A DNA stretch of 64,000 nt from Hyphomicrobiaceae bacterium (GCA_016793635.1 JAEUMD010000015.1:163829-227828), one strand, 5' to 3'. Shown: positions 25,723-36,844, counted from the first letter of the stretch. Notes: generated from the letters alone by a model not told the origin. Translations and numbers: made by a program.

Positions 25723-26955
25723 CTACTCGGCGGCGAGCCTGACGTACTGGCCCTTCGCCACCGGGCAGCGCTCCCAAAGCTCCTTGAGCGAGGCGACGAG
25801 GTGGTCCATCTGCGCGTCGGTGTGCTGCGGTGAGGGGGTCAGGCGGATGCGCTCGGTGCCCTTCGGAACGGTCGGATAATTGATCGGCTGGACGTAGATG
25901 CCGTACCGGTCGAGCAGCGTGTCGGTCACGGCCTTGCAATGCACCGGGTCGCCGACGATGACGGGCACGATGTGGCTCGGTCCCTCGACAACCGGGATGC
26001 CTGCCTCGGCCAGACGGCGCTTCAGAGTGCGGGCCCGTTCCTGATGGCGTGCGCGCTCGATTTGGCTGCGCTTCAGGTAGCGGATGGAGGCGAGCGCACC
26101 GGCCGCCACGGCCGGGGCCACCGACGTCGTGAAGATGAAGCCCGGCGCATAGGAGCGGATCGCGTCGCAGGTGTCGCGAGTGGCGGCGATATAGCCGCCC
26201 ATGACACCGAAGCCCTTGGCCAGCGTGCCGTTGATGATGTCGACGCGGTCCATCACGCCATCGCGCTCGGCGATGCCGCCGCCGCGCGGGCCGTACATGC
26301 CGACCGCGTGGACCTCGTCGAGATAGGTGAGCGCGTTGTACTTCGCGGCAAGGTCGCAGATCGCGCCGATCGGAGCGATGTGCCCGTCCATCGAGTACAC
26401 GCTCTCGAAGGCGATGAGCTTCGGCGTGTCACGGTCATATTTCTGGAGCCGCGCCTCGAGGTCGGCGACGTCGTTGTGACGCCAGATCTCGCGCTTGGTG
26501 CCGCCGCGGCGGATGCCCTCGATCATCGAGGCGTGATTCTTCTCGTCCGAGAAGATGACGAGGCCGGGGATGAGCTTCTGCAGCGTCGAAAGCGTCGCGT
26601 CATTGGCGACATAGGCCGACGTGAACAGCAACGCGGATTCCTTGCCATGAAGATCGGCGATCTCGCGCTCGAGCTCGACGTGGTAGTGCGACGTGCCGGA
26701 AATATTACGCGTGCCGCCGGAGCCGGCGCCGACGGTATCGATCGCCTCGTGCATGGCGGCGAGAACTTCCGGGTTCTGGCCCATGCCAAGATAGTCGTTT
26801 GAGCACCAGACCGTGATCGGCCGGGTGCCTTCGGAAGTGAACTGCTTGGCCGAGGGGAACTCGCCACGCTGGCGCTTGAGATCGGCGAAGACGCGATAGC
26901 GGCCCTCAGCGCGAATGGTATCCAGCGCCCCGCGAAAGATCTTGGCGTAATCCAT
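25723..26955 (-). CDS. hemA: 5-aminolevulinate synthase
   Basis: Condenses glycine and succinyl-CoA to 5-aminolevulinate, the first step of heme (and any chlorin) synthesis by the C4 pathway typical of alphaproteobacteria. 410 residues from ATG 26955. Blocks: [49 protein letters not shown], and the PLP-lysine segment [16 protein letters not shown]. Monocistronic, with its own terminator. hemB is found 6 kb away. Confidence 0.97.
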   Translation of the reverse strand: MDYAKIFRGALDTIRAEGRYRVFADLKRQRGEFPSAKQFTSEGTRPITVWCSNDYLGMGQNPEVLAAMHEAIDTVGAGSGGTRNISGTSHYHVELEREIADLHGKESALLFTSAYVANDATLSTLQKLIPGLVIFSDEKNHASMIEGIRRGGTKREIWRHNDVADLEARLQKYDRDTPKLIAFESVYSMDGHIAPIGAICDLAAKYNALTYLDEVHAVGMYGPRGGGIAERDGVMDRVDIINGTLAKGFGVMGGYIAATRDTCDAIRSYAPGFIFTTSVAPAVAAGALASIRYLKRSQIERARHQERARTLKRRLAEAGIPVVEGPSHIVPVIVGDPVHCKAVTDTLLDRYGIYVQPINYPTVPKGTERIRLTPSPQHTDAQMDHLVASLKELWERCPVAKGQYVRLAAE

Positions 26956-27425
26956 TATGCCTTCCACTCCCTGACCGATGCCCTATAGCATCACGAGCGG
27001 GCATCGGGATGCAATGCCGCTTTGAGGCGAGGCTTGCAGCCGATTGTCGCGAGAGCGCGCCCCCACGCCGGCCGTCGATCCTCTTTTCCCACCCGAACCT
27101 CTAAGTCGCACATGAGTTGGGCGATGCCAAGCGGGTGCGACCATGCAACTGCATGACACGGCCGCTCGCCGCTGATCTTGACCGAAGTCAACATGTAACC
27201 CGTGGAGCGAATGAGACGAATTGACAGGGGGGCGCCGACGCCCGCCGGACGGTTTAAGCAGGCATCTGCAGCCCCGGACGAGGACTCGGAACCCGATTGC
27301 CGGAGCGCGATCAGCGACCTCGAATTCAGCGCCCCCGAATAAAGAGCCGGGCGCTACCATATCGATTGATCGCAGCCCGGACCGACGGGCGGCCCTTCGG
27401 TGGGCATTCCGGCGCTAAATCGGGA
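26956..27425. other. Intergenic region, 470 bp
   Basis: Upstream of hemA and downstream of ldtP, both on the minus strand. The frames present lack ribosome sites and look like chance frames in GC-rich DNA. No terminator with a T-run seen. Confidence 0.45.
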
Positions 27426-28715
27426 TCAATAAGCGCTCGCGGTCTCCCCTACCCCGTCCTTCAAGTAGAGATCGCGGCGGAACTGGACGATGCCATCCTC
27501 GGTGGCCCAAGCGGTGATGTAGACGAAGTAGAGCGGGATCGGCCGTTTCAGCTTCACGTCCTTGCGCTCTCGCTTCTGCTTCAAAGTTTCGATCTGTTCC
27601 TTGGTCACGCCCTGGTCCTCGAGCAGCCAGGCGGCGAGGCTCTCGATGTTCTGGACGCGGATGCAGCCCGAGCTGGCAGCGCGGAAGTTCCGCCCGAACA
27701 GCGTATCGGACGGCGTATCGTGCATGTACACCGAGTGCTCGTTGTGGAAGTTGATCTTGAGGAAGCCGAGCGGGTTCTCCTTGCCCGGCTGTTGGCTGTA
27801 GCTCAGCCCGTGGGGCATCGATCCCGCCCAGTTGATCTTTTCCGGATCGAGCTTCTTGCCGCCGCCGTCGTAGGCATCGATGCCGAACTTGACGAGCACG
27901 TTCTTGCCCGCCTTCTGCATCTGCTGGCCCTTCGGAATGAGGTCCTTCGTGATGACGGTCGGCGGCAGGCGCCAGACCGGATTGAAGTTGAGCTCGTGGA
28001 TGGCCGACTTGAGCAGCGGCGTTTTGCGGTCGGGTTTGCCGACGACGCCGGTGTGGCGCGACATGACGCGCCCGTTCTCGACCGCCTCGACCTGAGCCGC
28101 CGGAATATTGACGACAACGTACTTACCCTTGCCGGTGCCGCTGGCGTACTGGCGCAGGCGCTCGAGCCCCTGCTTCAACTGCTTGAGGCGGCTCGGTGCC
28201 GGAACGTTCAGCGCAGCGAGCGTGCGCTTGTCGACGACGCCAGTCGGAGTAAGCCCGTTCGACGCTTGGAAGCGCTTGACGGCGCGCTCTAGCCCGCTGT
28301 CGAAGCTGTCGGGATAGTAGCCGTCGTCCTTGAGGTCGCCCGATACCTTGAGTCGCTCGCGCAGCTCCGCGACCGCCGCGCCGCTGGTGCCCGGCTGCAG
28401 CTCGGTGGAACCGAGCGGCTTCCACCCGCCGGCCTTGACGATGTCCTCGTAGCGCTTCACCGCCGCCTTGGTCGCTTCAATATTGGCGGCGGAAAGCGTC
28501 GGGTAGCCGCGCGGCGGGTTGGCCTCCCACTCACGCACGAACTCGCGGTCGTAGGTGCTCGCTGAATAGCTGGCTCCGCCATCGCCGCTCGGGCCGAACT
28601 TCAGCCACGAATTGCCTTCGTAGGCGTATGCGCCGGTCACCATCGTGAGCACGGTAATTGTCGCCCCTGCCACACCCCTCGCGACGGCGCTCTTGATTGC
28701 TTTCCGGTCGAACAT
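27426..28715 (-). CDS. ldtP: Periplasmic L,D-transpeptidase, LdtP/YcbB type
   Basis: 429 residues from ATG 28715, with GGAGGG directly upstream. Signal peptide GATITVLTMVTGAYA; peptidoglycan-binding module (LERAVKRFQASNGLTPTGVVD); YkuD domain with SVYMHDTP and the nucleophile in AASSGCIRVQN. It cross-links peptidoglycan stem peptides in the periplasm. The MarR-type gene at 29299-29808 lies upstream on the same strand, matching the ldtR-ldtP pair studied in Liberibacter, where LdtR activates ldtP. The 580-base gap and a terminator between them imply a separate ldtP promoter. Paralogue of the gene at 14945-16366. Confidence 0.92.
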   Translation of the reverse strand: MFDRKAIKSAVARGVAGATITVLTMVTGAYAYEGNSWLKFGPSGDGGASYSASTYDREFVREWEANPPRGYPTLSAANIEATKAAVKRYEDIVKAGGWKPLGSTELQPGTSGAAVAELRERLKVSGDLKDDGYYPDSFDSGLERAVKRFQASNGLTPTGVVDKRTLAALNVPAPSRLKQLKQGLERLRQYASGTGKGKYVVVNIPAAQVEAVENGRVMSRHTGVVGKPDRKTPLLKSAIHELNFNPVWRLPPTVITKDLIPKGQQMQKAGKNVLVKFGIDAYDGGGKKLDPEKINWAGSMPHGLSYSQQPGKENPLGFLKINFHNEHSVYMHDTPSDTLFGRNFRAASSGCIRVQNIESLAAWLLEDQGVTKEQIETLKQKRERKDVKLKRPIPLYFVYITAWATEDGIVQFRRDLYLKDGVGETASAY

Positions 28716-29298
28716 TTTCCCTCCAGCACGTTCCTGCACCCGCCCGGTACCTATCCTTCGGGCAGCCTCACGGGCATCGGCACCACCGGCGACCAACGCG
28801 CCTCGTCTGCCACGGCCCGTTTGCCCCGGAATGGCGGACAGCGTCGCGCAAGCTTCGGTTGTCGATGGTTAACACACATTAAAGGTCGGCAGCCCGCACT
28901 GCGCTCATGCGGCGCGCGACGGCGAGCGGGATTCGACCAGACGACGAAAACGCTCAGCGGCCGGCGGCCTGCTCGAAACGCAGCGCCAGCCCCCGTCCAT
29001 TGCCCTTCACTGGGAAGTTGGGGCATTCGGTCCAGATTGAAAAGCCGAAATGGTCAACCGTCGGGACTACTTGGGTCGCTTGGCTCGGCGTGATGCTCCA
29101 GCGCAACAAAACCAAGTCGGTCGCGCTCGGTAAGGCGCTATCGAGGGAGCGGGTCTCTCGCCATGAATCCTCGCCACGAATCGGAGCAGGGAAAAACAGC
29201 ACGGCCCGGCACCCCGTCCTGGGTGGCCGGGCCGTCGATTGGTTCATCCGTCGACTGAGCCGTTGCGTGAAGCCCAGACGGAAACGAACAAAACTCGA
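28716..29298 (-). promoter_or_regulatory. ldtP upstream region, 583 bp
   Basis: Holds the ldtR terminator (29192-29235) and the ldtP promoter/leader. TTAA (28869-28872) and TTAA (28879-28882) are six bases apart, close to but not matching the seven-base spacing of CtrA sites. No gene recognised. Confidence 0.4.
29192..29235 (-). terminator. Rho-independent terminator of ldtR
   Basis: Long stem (29221-29235 with 29201-29215, nearly continuous, 5-base loop) followed on the minus strand by GCTGTTTTT, 63 bases beyond the ldtR stop. Confidence 0.88.
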
Positions 29299-29808
29299 TC
29301 AGAGGCGATAGCGGATCTGATCCGACCAGAAGCGCTCGAGCCGCACCAGCGATTTGTTCAGCCGCTCGAGATCATCCACGCCAACTTCGCCGACCGACTG
29401 CAGCGAGCCGAGCTGGCGTTGATAAAGGCCCTGCACCACGTCACAAGCCTCGAGACCCTTGTCGGTCAGGCTGACCCGCACGCTACGCTTATCGACTTCC
29501 GAGCGCTTGTAGTGGATGTAGCCCATGTCGACGAGCTTTTTGAGATTGTAGGAGACGTTCGAGCCGAGATAGTAGCCGCGCGTCTTCAGCTCGCCCGCCG
29601 TCAGCTCACTCGAGCCGATGTTGTAGAGCAGAAGCGCCTGCACGCTATTGAGCTCGGAGCCGCCGATCCGGTCGAACTCGTCCTTGATCACGTCGAGCAG
29701 CAGGCGGTGCAAGCGCTCGATGAGGCGCAGAGCCTGCAGGTACTCTGTACGGACGCTCGGGTCCTGCGACTGCGCCCTGTGGCGCGTGACATCGAAAGCA
29801 ACACTCAT
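29299..29808 (-). CDS. ldtR: MarR-family regulator LdtR
   Basis: 169 residues from ATG 29808. A MarR winged helix with a long N-terminal dimer helix (YLQALRLIERLHRLLLDVIKDEFDR), GSSELTAGELKTRGYYLGSNVSYNLKKL as the recognition region and KRSEVDKRSVRVSLTDKG as the wing. The GYYLGSNVSYNLKKLVDMGY block is characteristic of the LdtR group in Hyphomicrobiales. LdtR controls an adjacent L,D-transpeptidase and cell-wall or osmotic responses in Liberibacter; the same pairing with ldtP is seen here. GTTACCT occurs in its upstream region at two places and may be part of its own control. Confidence 0.88.
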   Translation of the reverse strand: MSVAFDVTRHRAQSQDPSVRTEYLQALRLIERLHRLLLDVIKDEFDRIGGSELNSVQALLLYNIGSSELTAGELKTRGYYLGSNVSYNLKKLVDMGYIHYKRSEVDKRSVRVSLTDKGLEACDVVQGLYQRQLGSLQSVGEVGVDDLERLNKSLVRLERFWSDQIRYRL

Positions 29809-30013
29809 TTCCTGCCTCGTTACCTGTTTGACGAAACCCCGTTGGACTCGTTGTTTTTTCGGCAACCGCGACAGTAGCGACGCCCTGGTCCTCTTGGTGG
29901 GTTTCTCGAAAGGTACCGCAGACAACTAAAGGTTACCTAAATAGGCATAGTAAAAGAACAGTAACGGGGGGTGCCGAGAAAGGACTAATTAAGCACGGAG
30001 GACGACGGAATAA

Positions 30014-30052
30014 CTGTTTTTACGCCGGGGGCATGCCCTTCGATAAAAACAG
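30014..30052. repeat. Inverted repeat with a palindromic centre
   Basis: CTGTTTTTA (30014-30022) and TAAAAACAG (30044-30052) are exact complements 21 bases apart; the centre contains the palindrome GGGCATGCCC (30030-30039). It lies after the hydrolase stop and upstream of ldtR, so it may be the hydrolase terminator (ending in a T-rich arm) or an operator. Confidence 0.6.
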
Positions 30053-30104
30053 GCGGACACGCCCTATTTGCGCCGGTTTTCGCCGTTTTCGGCAGCTTCG
30101 GGGC

Positions 30105-31208
30105 CTAGACGCGGGCGGCCTGCATCTCGCTTCTCGTCGGCAGCTCGAGCTCTTCGCCGGGGCGTAGCGCGGCGAAATGCGCATCTACCATTCCCTGTGT
30201 TACATCAGTTATTCTTGCAGGTGACCACACGGGGAGGTTGTCCTTGTCGATCAAGGCCGCACGCACGCCCTCGGCAAAATCGTGACCGTCGAGGCAGTGG
30301 CAGGCCAGCCGATAGTCGACGGCCAGCACGGAACGCAGATCCAGGGTACGTGCGGAGCGCAGGTGCCGCAGCGTGATCTTGAGCGATGTGGGCGACCGCT
30401 TTGCGAGATCAGTCAGTATGCCGGCGGCAAACTCGTGCCCGGAAGCGGCGGAGCGGGCCAGGCGCTCCGTTATGGCCTCGACGGTATCGGCAGCGAAACA
30501 GTCGGCGATCAGCCCGCGATGCATCGCAAGTTCCCCCGTTCCCGGGTCCTGATGCAGCCCGTCGAGCAGGCGATCGACCGGTTGAGCATCGGCGAGCTGT
30601 GTCTCTATGCCGGCAAATTCCCGGCCGGCGATGCAATGCGTGACAAGCCCGAGCCGGAACGCCTCGGCCCGGCCGATCGTCCGCCCTGTAAGTCCGAGAT
30701 ACGTGCCGACCTCACCCGGCAGCCGCGCCAGCACGTGCGCAACGCCGACATCGGGGAATAGCCCGATCGCCGTCTCCGGCATGGCGAAGCGGTAGCCTTC
30801 GCCAGCGACCCGGTGTGTGTTGTAGATGGAAATGCCGACACCCGAGCCCATCACCAGCCCGTCGGCCAGCGAGACAGTCGGCTTGGAGAAGCACTCGAGC
30901 ATCCAGTTGAGGCGGTATTCCGCCGCGAACGCCGCCTTTGCGCGCGCCGGGTCGGTACGGCCCCACGCCACCAGCTCGCGCACGTCACCGCCAGCGCTGA
31001 ACGCCTTGGGGCTCGATGAGCGCAGCACCACGATGTAGAGATTGGGGTCACGCGAGAACGTCGGGATCGCCGCAGCGATGGTCTCTCGCATCTCCGTCGT
31101 CAATGCATTCAATGCCTTGACGCGATTGAGGCCGATCGTCGCCATGGCCCCTGACCGGCCGATGGTGACATCCGCTATCAACAGGTCATCCCCAGCCGGC
31201 ACCGTCAT
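30105..31208 (-). CDS. 3-hydroxyisobutyryl-CoA hydrolase-like crotonase-fold protein
   Basis: 367 residues from ATG 31208. Crotonase fold with the oxyanion-hole segment AFSAGGDVRELV and GLVMGSGVGIS, followed by FAMPETAIGLFPDVGVAHVLARLPGEVGTYLGLTG (a conserved block of the ECH_2 hydrolase branch). The length of about 370 and the C-terminal ECH_2 region favour 3-hydroxyisobutyryl-CoA hydrolase of valine breakdown over simple enoyl-CoA hydratase. No valine-pathway genes are adjacent, so the substrate remains inferred. Divergent from the extensin-like gene. Confidence 0.88.
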   Translation of the reverse strand: MTVPAGDDLLIADVTIGRSGAMATIGLNRVKALNALTTEMRETIAAAIPTFSRDPNLYIVVLRSSSPKAFSAGGDVRELVAWGRTDPARAKAAFAAEYRLNWMLECFSKPTVSLADGLVMGSGVGISIYNTHRVAGEGYRFAMPETAIGLFPDVGVAHVLARLPGEVGTYLGLTGRTIGRAEAFRLGLVTHCIAGREFAGIETQLADAQPVDRLLDGLHQDPGTGELAMHRGLIADCFAADTVEAITERLARSAASGHEFAAGILTDLAKRSPTSLKITLRHLRSARTLDLRSVLAVDYRLACHCLDGHDFAEGVRAALIDKDNLPVWSPARITDVTQGMVDAHFAALRPGEELELPTRSEMQAARV

Positions 31209-31402
31209 CGCTCGACCTATCCACCGTTCATCGACAGCAAAGTTCGGGAGGCCAGTTGCTGATGCATTGTGCCGCCTAACTTCGGGGCTATACACGATCC
31301 GTTTATGAGATGAAACTTGTGTGCGATTCGAGGTGACCGCGCCGATGCGCTCTGGGGGGAGTAGCGCGACTGCCTCGATCGACGACGGGGGCTTTAACTC
31401 AG

Positions 31403-32674
31403 ATGAGACGAACCTGGATCGGTCCGGCGCTTGCGCTCGGCCTGCAGTGCGCAGCACTGCCGGTGGCGCTCGCTGGCGATTCCGACGCTGTTGCGCCACC
31501 GCAGCTGCGCTTCGTCGCCGATCCCGCGCTCGTCAGGGATGTCGATCCGACCGCGCGTGCCGGGATGCCGGCAGCCCCGCAGGTCTCCACACCTCCGAGC
31601 GACGACAAGACGAGCAAACCTGCCGCCACCTGGGCTGCCTCCACGACAGACGCCACGAAGCCCGCCGCCCCGGCGAGCTGGCCCGTTACCCTGAAAGAGA
31701 TTCACGCCCAGCGCGCCGCATCTGGCAAGGTCGAGCAATGGTCGCCGGCCGAGGTTCAGTCCGCGCGCCTCCGCTGCGCCGCAGTTCTCAAGGCGATCAA
31801 TGGCGTCGCCGAAATCGAAGAACCAATGCGGATAGGCTCGTGCGGTACCCCCGCTCCGATCCGCCTCATCAGCTTCGGCCGCAAGCCAGAGGTGGTGATT
31901 TCGCCGCCAGCTCTCATCAACTGCGATATGGCGGAAGCCCTGCACAAGTGGTTCACCGGCAGCCTCCAGCCGCTCGCGCGAAAGCACCTCGGCGCACCGA
32001 TCATCAAGATCGACAAGATGAGCGACTACTCGTGCCGCAACGCCTATGGCCGGGCACGCGGCCGCCTGTCGGAGCATGGCCGCGCCAACGCTCTCGACAT
32101 CGCCGGATTCTCGACCGCCAAGGGTGATTCCGCGATGTTGCTCGCGGATTGGGGTATGACCGCGCGCGATATCCGTCGCCAGATCGCGGAAGCGCAGAAG
32201 AAAGCGGGCCCCGTCACGCATATCGGCGCGGCCGAGACCCACGTGCCTGCCCCGCCGCAGACCGGCACACAGGCCGCCGCGCAGCCAGCCGAGACTGCCC
32301 GGACTTCCGTCGTCGCACGCCCTACCATCGTCGAGGGCACCGGCCCACGTGGCCAGGGCTCCGCACTCTCCTACGCGGGTTCCGATCGCGATGATGCCGA
32401 CGAGGGCCGCGGGCCACTCGATGGCCTCATCGGTAAACTCGGCGGCCACGTTCCTCGCCAGGAAAAACCCGCCGCGAGCGTCGTCCAGCTCGCCCGCGAC
32501 ATCAAGATCGAGGCGCCCGTCGGCGCGGACAAAGCGCAATTCCTGCGCGAGGCGCACCGCACGGCCTGCACCATCTTCGGCACCGTGCTCGGGCCCGAGG
32601 CGAACAACGCCCACCGCAACCATCTCCACATCGATCTGGCGACTCGCGGCGCGACCGGCGCCTTCTGCGAATAG
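31403..32674 (+). CDS. Exported extensin-like protein with a long insert
   Basis: 423 residues. Signal peptide to about residue 24 (ALALGLQCAALPVALAG), then a Pro/Ala/Thr-rich linker. The Extensin-like_C domain starts near residue 110 with DYSCRNAYGRARGRLSEHGRANALDIAGF, whose Cys and HGRANALDI match the family. It is then interrupted by roughly 120 residues of Ala/Pro/Gln-rich sequence before the domain resumes as EAHRTACTIFGTVLGPEANNAHRNHLHIDLA and ends in CE. The HRNHLHID block resembles peptidase or amidase metal motifs. A cell-envelope role is inferred from the signal peptide. Divergent from the hydrolase gene. Confidence 0.85.
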   Translation: MRRTWIGPALALGLQCAALPVALAGDSDAVAPPQLRFVADPALVRDVDPTARAGMPAAPQVSTPPSDDKTSKPAATWAASTTDATKPAAPASWPVTLKEIHAQRAASGKVEQWSPAEVQSARLRCAAVLKAINGVAEIEEPMRIGSCGTPAPIRLISFGRKPEVVISPPALINCDMAEALHKWFTGSLQPLARKHLGAPIIKIDKMSDYSCRNAYGRARGRLSEHGRANALDIAGFSTAKGDSAMLLADWGMTARDIRRQIAEAQKKAGPVTHIGAAETHVPAPPQTGTQAAAQPAETARTSVVARPTIVEGTGPRGQGSALSYAGSDRDDADEGRGPLDGLIGKLGGHVPRQEKPAASVVQLARDIKIEAPVGADKAQFLREAHRTACTIFGTVLGPEANNAHRNHLHIDLATRGATGAFCE

Positions 32675-34075
<1,401 letters not shown>

Positions 34076-34090
34076 CGTTGTAATACGATC

Positions 34091-34246
34091 TCACGCGGCG
34101 ATCAGGAAGCGTATCGCATAGGCGACGGCGGCGACGGTCGCGACGCCTCCGGCCCACAGCAGCACGAACCACATGAGGCGGCGGGCGAGAGATGCCGACG
34201 GCTGCGCGCCACCCGGCAGGCGGCGAGCTTCGCGCGGTTCGCTCAA
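34091..34246 (-). CDS. DUF2474-like small subunit of the bd oxidase
   Basis: 51 residues, starting at TTG 34246 so that its start overlaps the cydB stop (sequence ATTGA). One membrane helix, MWFVLLWAGGVATVAAVAYAIRFLI, read as two overlapping parts, preceded by a basic RR pair. Tiny single-helix proteins of this type (DUF2474, CydX-like) follow cydAB in many proteobacteria and stabilise or complete the oxidase. The overlap argues for translational coupling to cydB. Confidence 0.78.
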   Translation of the reverse strand: MSEPREARRLPGGAQPSASLARRLMWFVLLWAGGVATVAAVAYAIRFLIAA

Positions 34247-35277
34247 TGATAACCTCCGCCGCTCGCCACCTTGCCGCGGAACACCCAGTAGGCGTAGGCG
34301 GTGTAGGCGAGGATCAACGGCACCAGTACCGATGCCCCGACGAGCAGGAACATCAGGCTCGACTCTGGCGCCGCCGCATCCCAGATCGTCACGGACGACG
34401 GCACGATGTGCGGATAGAAGCTGAAGCCGATACCAGCGTAACAGAGCATGAAGAGCGCCAGCGTCGCGAGAAACGGCTCGCGTTCATGGCGCGCCACGGT
34501 GCTATCGGGTGATGGCTGCGCCTCGCGAACCGATGCGATCAGCCGCCACGCGGCGAGCGCCGTCAGAATGGGGATCGGCGCCGCATAGAGCATCGACGGG
34601 AAGCTGAACCAGCGCTGCATGTATTTGGCTTCGAGGAACGGCGTCCACACGCTGAAGACGAGAATTCCCGCGACGAGCGCGAAGGCGAGGGGCTGCGCGA
34701 AACGGCGGGCGCGGCGCTGCACGTCACCCTCCGTCTTCATGATGAGCCACGTCGCACCGAGCAGCGCGTAGCCGACGAGCAGGGCGATGCCCGTCGCCAT
34801 CGAAAACGGAGTAAGCCAGTCGTACCATCCACCGGCATAGGCGCGCCCTTCGACGCGGATGCCCTGCACCAGTGCGCCGAGCGCGATGCCCTGAGCCAGC
34901 GCCGCGACCGTCGAGCCGAAGAAGAACGCCCAGTCCCAGATGAAACGTCCGCGTTCCGTGCGCCAGCGGAATTCGAACGCGACGCCGCGCAGAACGAGGC
35001 CGATCAACATGGCGATGATCGGCGCGTAGAGCGCGGGCAGCACGATCGCGTAGGCCAGCGGGAACACAGCAAGCAGACCGCCGCCGCCGAGCACCAACCA
35101 CGTCTCATTGCCATCCCAAACCGGCGCGACCGAATTCATCGCATCGTCGCGTGCCTGCTTCTCGCCGAGCAGCGGAAACAGGATGCCGATGCCGAGATCG
35201 AATCCATCGAGCACGACATAGGCGAGAACGGCAAATGCGATGATCGCGGCCCACAGAAAGGCGAGGTCGATGCCCAT
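34243..35277 (-). CDS. cydB: Cytochrome bd-type quinol oxidase subunit II
   Basis: 344 residues from ATG 35277, with GAGGAG upstream. Multi-pass membrane protein starting IDLAFLWAAIIAFAVLAYVVLDGFDLGIG and containing VAPVWDGNETWLVLGGGGLLAVFP, both standard CydB/CioB blocks. Partner of CydA in a quinol:O2 oxidoreductase that does not pump protons. It lies 11 bases after cydA, in one operon. Confidence 0.95.
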   Translation of the reverse strand: MGIDLAFLWAAIIAFAVLAYVVLDGFDLGIGILFPLLGEKQARDDAMNSVAPVWDGNETWLVLGGGGLLAVFPLAYAIVLPALYAPIIAMLIGLVLRGVAFEFRWRTERGRFIWDWAFFFGSTVAALAQGIALGALVQGIRVEGRAYAGGWYDWLTPFSMATGIALLVGYALLGATWLIMKTEGDVQRRARRFAQPLAFALVAGILVFSVWTPFLEAKYMQRWFSFPSMLYAAPIPILTALAAWRLIASVREAQPSPDSTVARHEREPFLATLALFMLCYAGIGFSFYPHIVPSSVTIWDAAAPESSLMFLLVGASVLVPLILAYTAYAYWVFRGKVASGGGYH

Positions 35278-35288
35278 GGGAGATCTCC

Positions 35289-36698
35289 TCAATTGCCGTT
35301 GGACGACAGTCCACCCACCGCCCCATGCGATCCGGGCGCAGCGACAGCGGCGCGATGCGGCTTGTGCGAACCAGAATCAGCGGAACCTTGATTGGGGGAA
35401 CGCGACATGAGCCTCAAGACATAGTACGTGCCGGCGCCGAACACGGTCAGATAGACGACGAAAAATGCGACGAGCGAACTCGCGACCGCGGGAGCGCCTA
35501 TCGCCGACACACTGTCGGCGGTACGAAGTAAACCGTAGACCGTATAGGGCTGGCGGCCGCTCTCGGTCGTGATCCATCCGGCCAACACGGCGAGAAATCC
35601 TGAAGGCCCCATCAACACCGCGGCGCGATGCAGCCATCGCGCGTCGGCAAGCCCTCCGCGCCATCGCGCGATGACGCTCCACACGCCCACCGCAAGCATC
35701 GCGAAGCCGACCGCGACCATGATCCGGAACGACCAGAACACCAGCAGTGTGTGCGGCCAGTCTGCCCTCGGGAAAGCGTCGAGACCTTTCACCTCGCCAT
35801 CGAGGCTGTGCTTCAGGATGAGGCTGGCGAGATTTGGCACCTCGACAGCGTATCGGGTCACCCCCGCTTCGTTGTCGGGCACTCCGAACAAGAGAAGCGG
35901 CACACCTTTGCGCGTCTCGTAGAGACCTTCCATCGCCGCGATCTTCATCGGCTGATGCTCGAGCGTGTTGAGACCGTGCATATCACCTGCCGCGATCTGC
36001 ACGGGCGTCACGAGAGCCGCCATCCACATCGCCATCGAGAACATGAGGAGGGAGGGACGATCGCCACGATCGCGCAGCAGATGCCAAGCCCCGACGGCCC
36101 CGACCACGAATGCGGTCGTCAGGTATGCGGCCAGCACCATGTGCACGAGCCGGTAAGGGAACGACGGATTGAAAACCACGGCCCACCAATCCGTGGGAAC
36201 GAACTGGCCCTTGTCGTTCATGGCGAAGCCTGCCGGCGTCTGCATCCAACTGTTGACCGAGAGGATCCAGAACGCCGAGAGCAGCGTTCCACCCGCCACC
36301 ATGAGCGTCGCGAGGAAGTGCAGGCGCGGCCCGACGCGATCGCGGCCAAACAGCATGACGCCGAGAAATCCGGCCTCGAGGAAGAACGCCGTCAGCACCT
36401 CGTAACCCATCAATGGTCCGAGCACGGGGCCGGTCTTGTCCGAGAACACGCTCCAGTTGGTGCCGAACTGGTAGCTCATGACGACGCCGGAGACGACGCC
36501 CATGCCGAAGGCGACGGCAAAGATGCGTATCCAATAATCGAAGAGCCGAATGAAGACGTCGCGGCCAGTTAGGAGCCAAAGCCCCTCGAGCACCGCGAGA
36601 TAGCTCGCCAGCCCAATCGAGAAAGCAGGGAAGAAGATGTGTGCTGAGATCGTGAAGGCGAACTGCAGCCTCGCCAGATCCAGCGCGCTCATGTCCAT
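35289..36698 (-). CDS. cydA: Cytochrome bd-type quinol oxidase subunit I, cyanide-insensitive type
   Basis: 469 residues from ATG 36698, with GGAG seven bases upstream. It carries the heme ligands and quinol site: RLQFAFTISAHIFFPAFSIGLASYLAV at the start, GRQPYTVYGLLRTADSVS near 390. The form GRQP-x-TVYGLLRTAD and the length below that of E. coli CydA (no long Q-loop) point to the CIO branch. Divergent from the uracil-DNA glycosylase gene; heads cydA-cydB-DUF2474. A high-affinity or stress-time terminal oxidase is the likely role. Confidence 0.95.
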   Translation of the reverse strand: MDMSALDLARLQFAFTISAHIFFPAFSIGLASYLAVLEGLWLLTGRDVFIRLFDYWIRIFAVAFGMGVVSGVVMSYQFGTNWSVFSDKTGPVLGPLMGYEVLTAFFLEAGFLGVMLFGRDRVGPRLHFLATLMVAGGTLLSAFWILSVNSWMQTPAGFAMNDKGQFVPTDWWAVVFNPSFPYRLVHMVLAAYLTTAFVVGAVGAWHLLRDRGDRPSLLMFSMAMWMAALVTPVQIAAGDMHGLNTLEHQPMKIAAMEGLYETRKGVPLLLFGVPDNEAGVTRYAVEVPNLASLILKHSLDGEVKGLDAFPRADWPHTLLVFWSFRIMVAVGFAMLAVGVWSVIARWRGGLADARWLHRAAVLMGPSGFLAVLAGWITTESGRQPYTVYGLLRTADSVSAIGAPAVASSLVAFFVVYLTVFGAGTYYVLRLMSRSPNQGSADSGSHKPHRAAVAAPGSHGAVGGLSSNGN

Positions 36699-36844
36699 GG
36701 TTCCGCTCCTGCTTCGGGCTTCGACGAGCCGGATCGCTCGACATCGCTGGCGAACCTTGGCATCGACTATAGCTACGCGCCGATCAATCTGAAGCCCGCA
36801 CTTTCCCGGTCGCTCCCAACCACGCTGGCGCTATAAGCGAAGAC

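Noticed and set aside
28869-28882. CtrA site TTAA-N6-TTAA upstream of ldtP
   Set aside because: Spacing is six instead of seven bases and the flanks do not match; kept only as a note.
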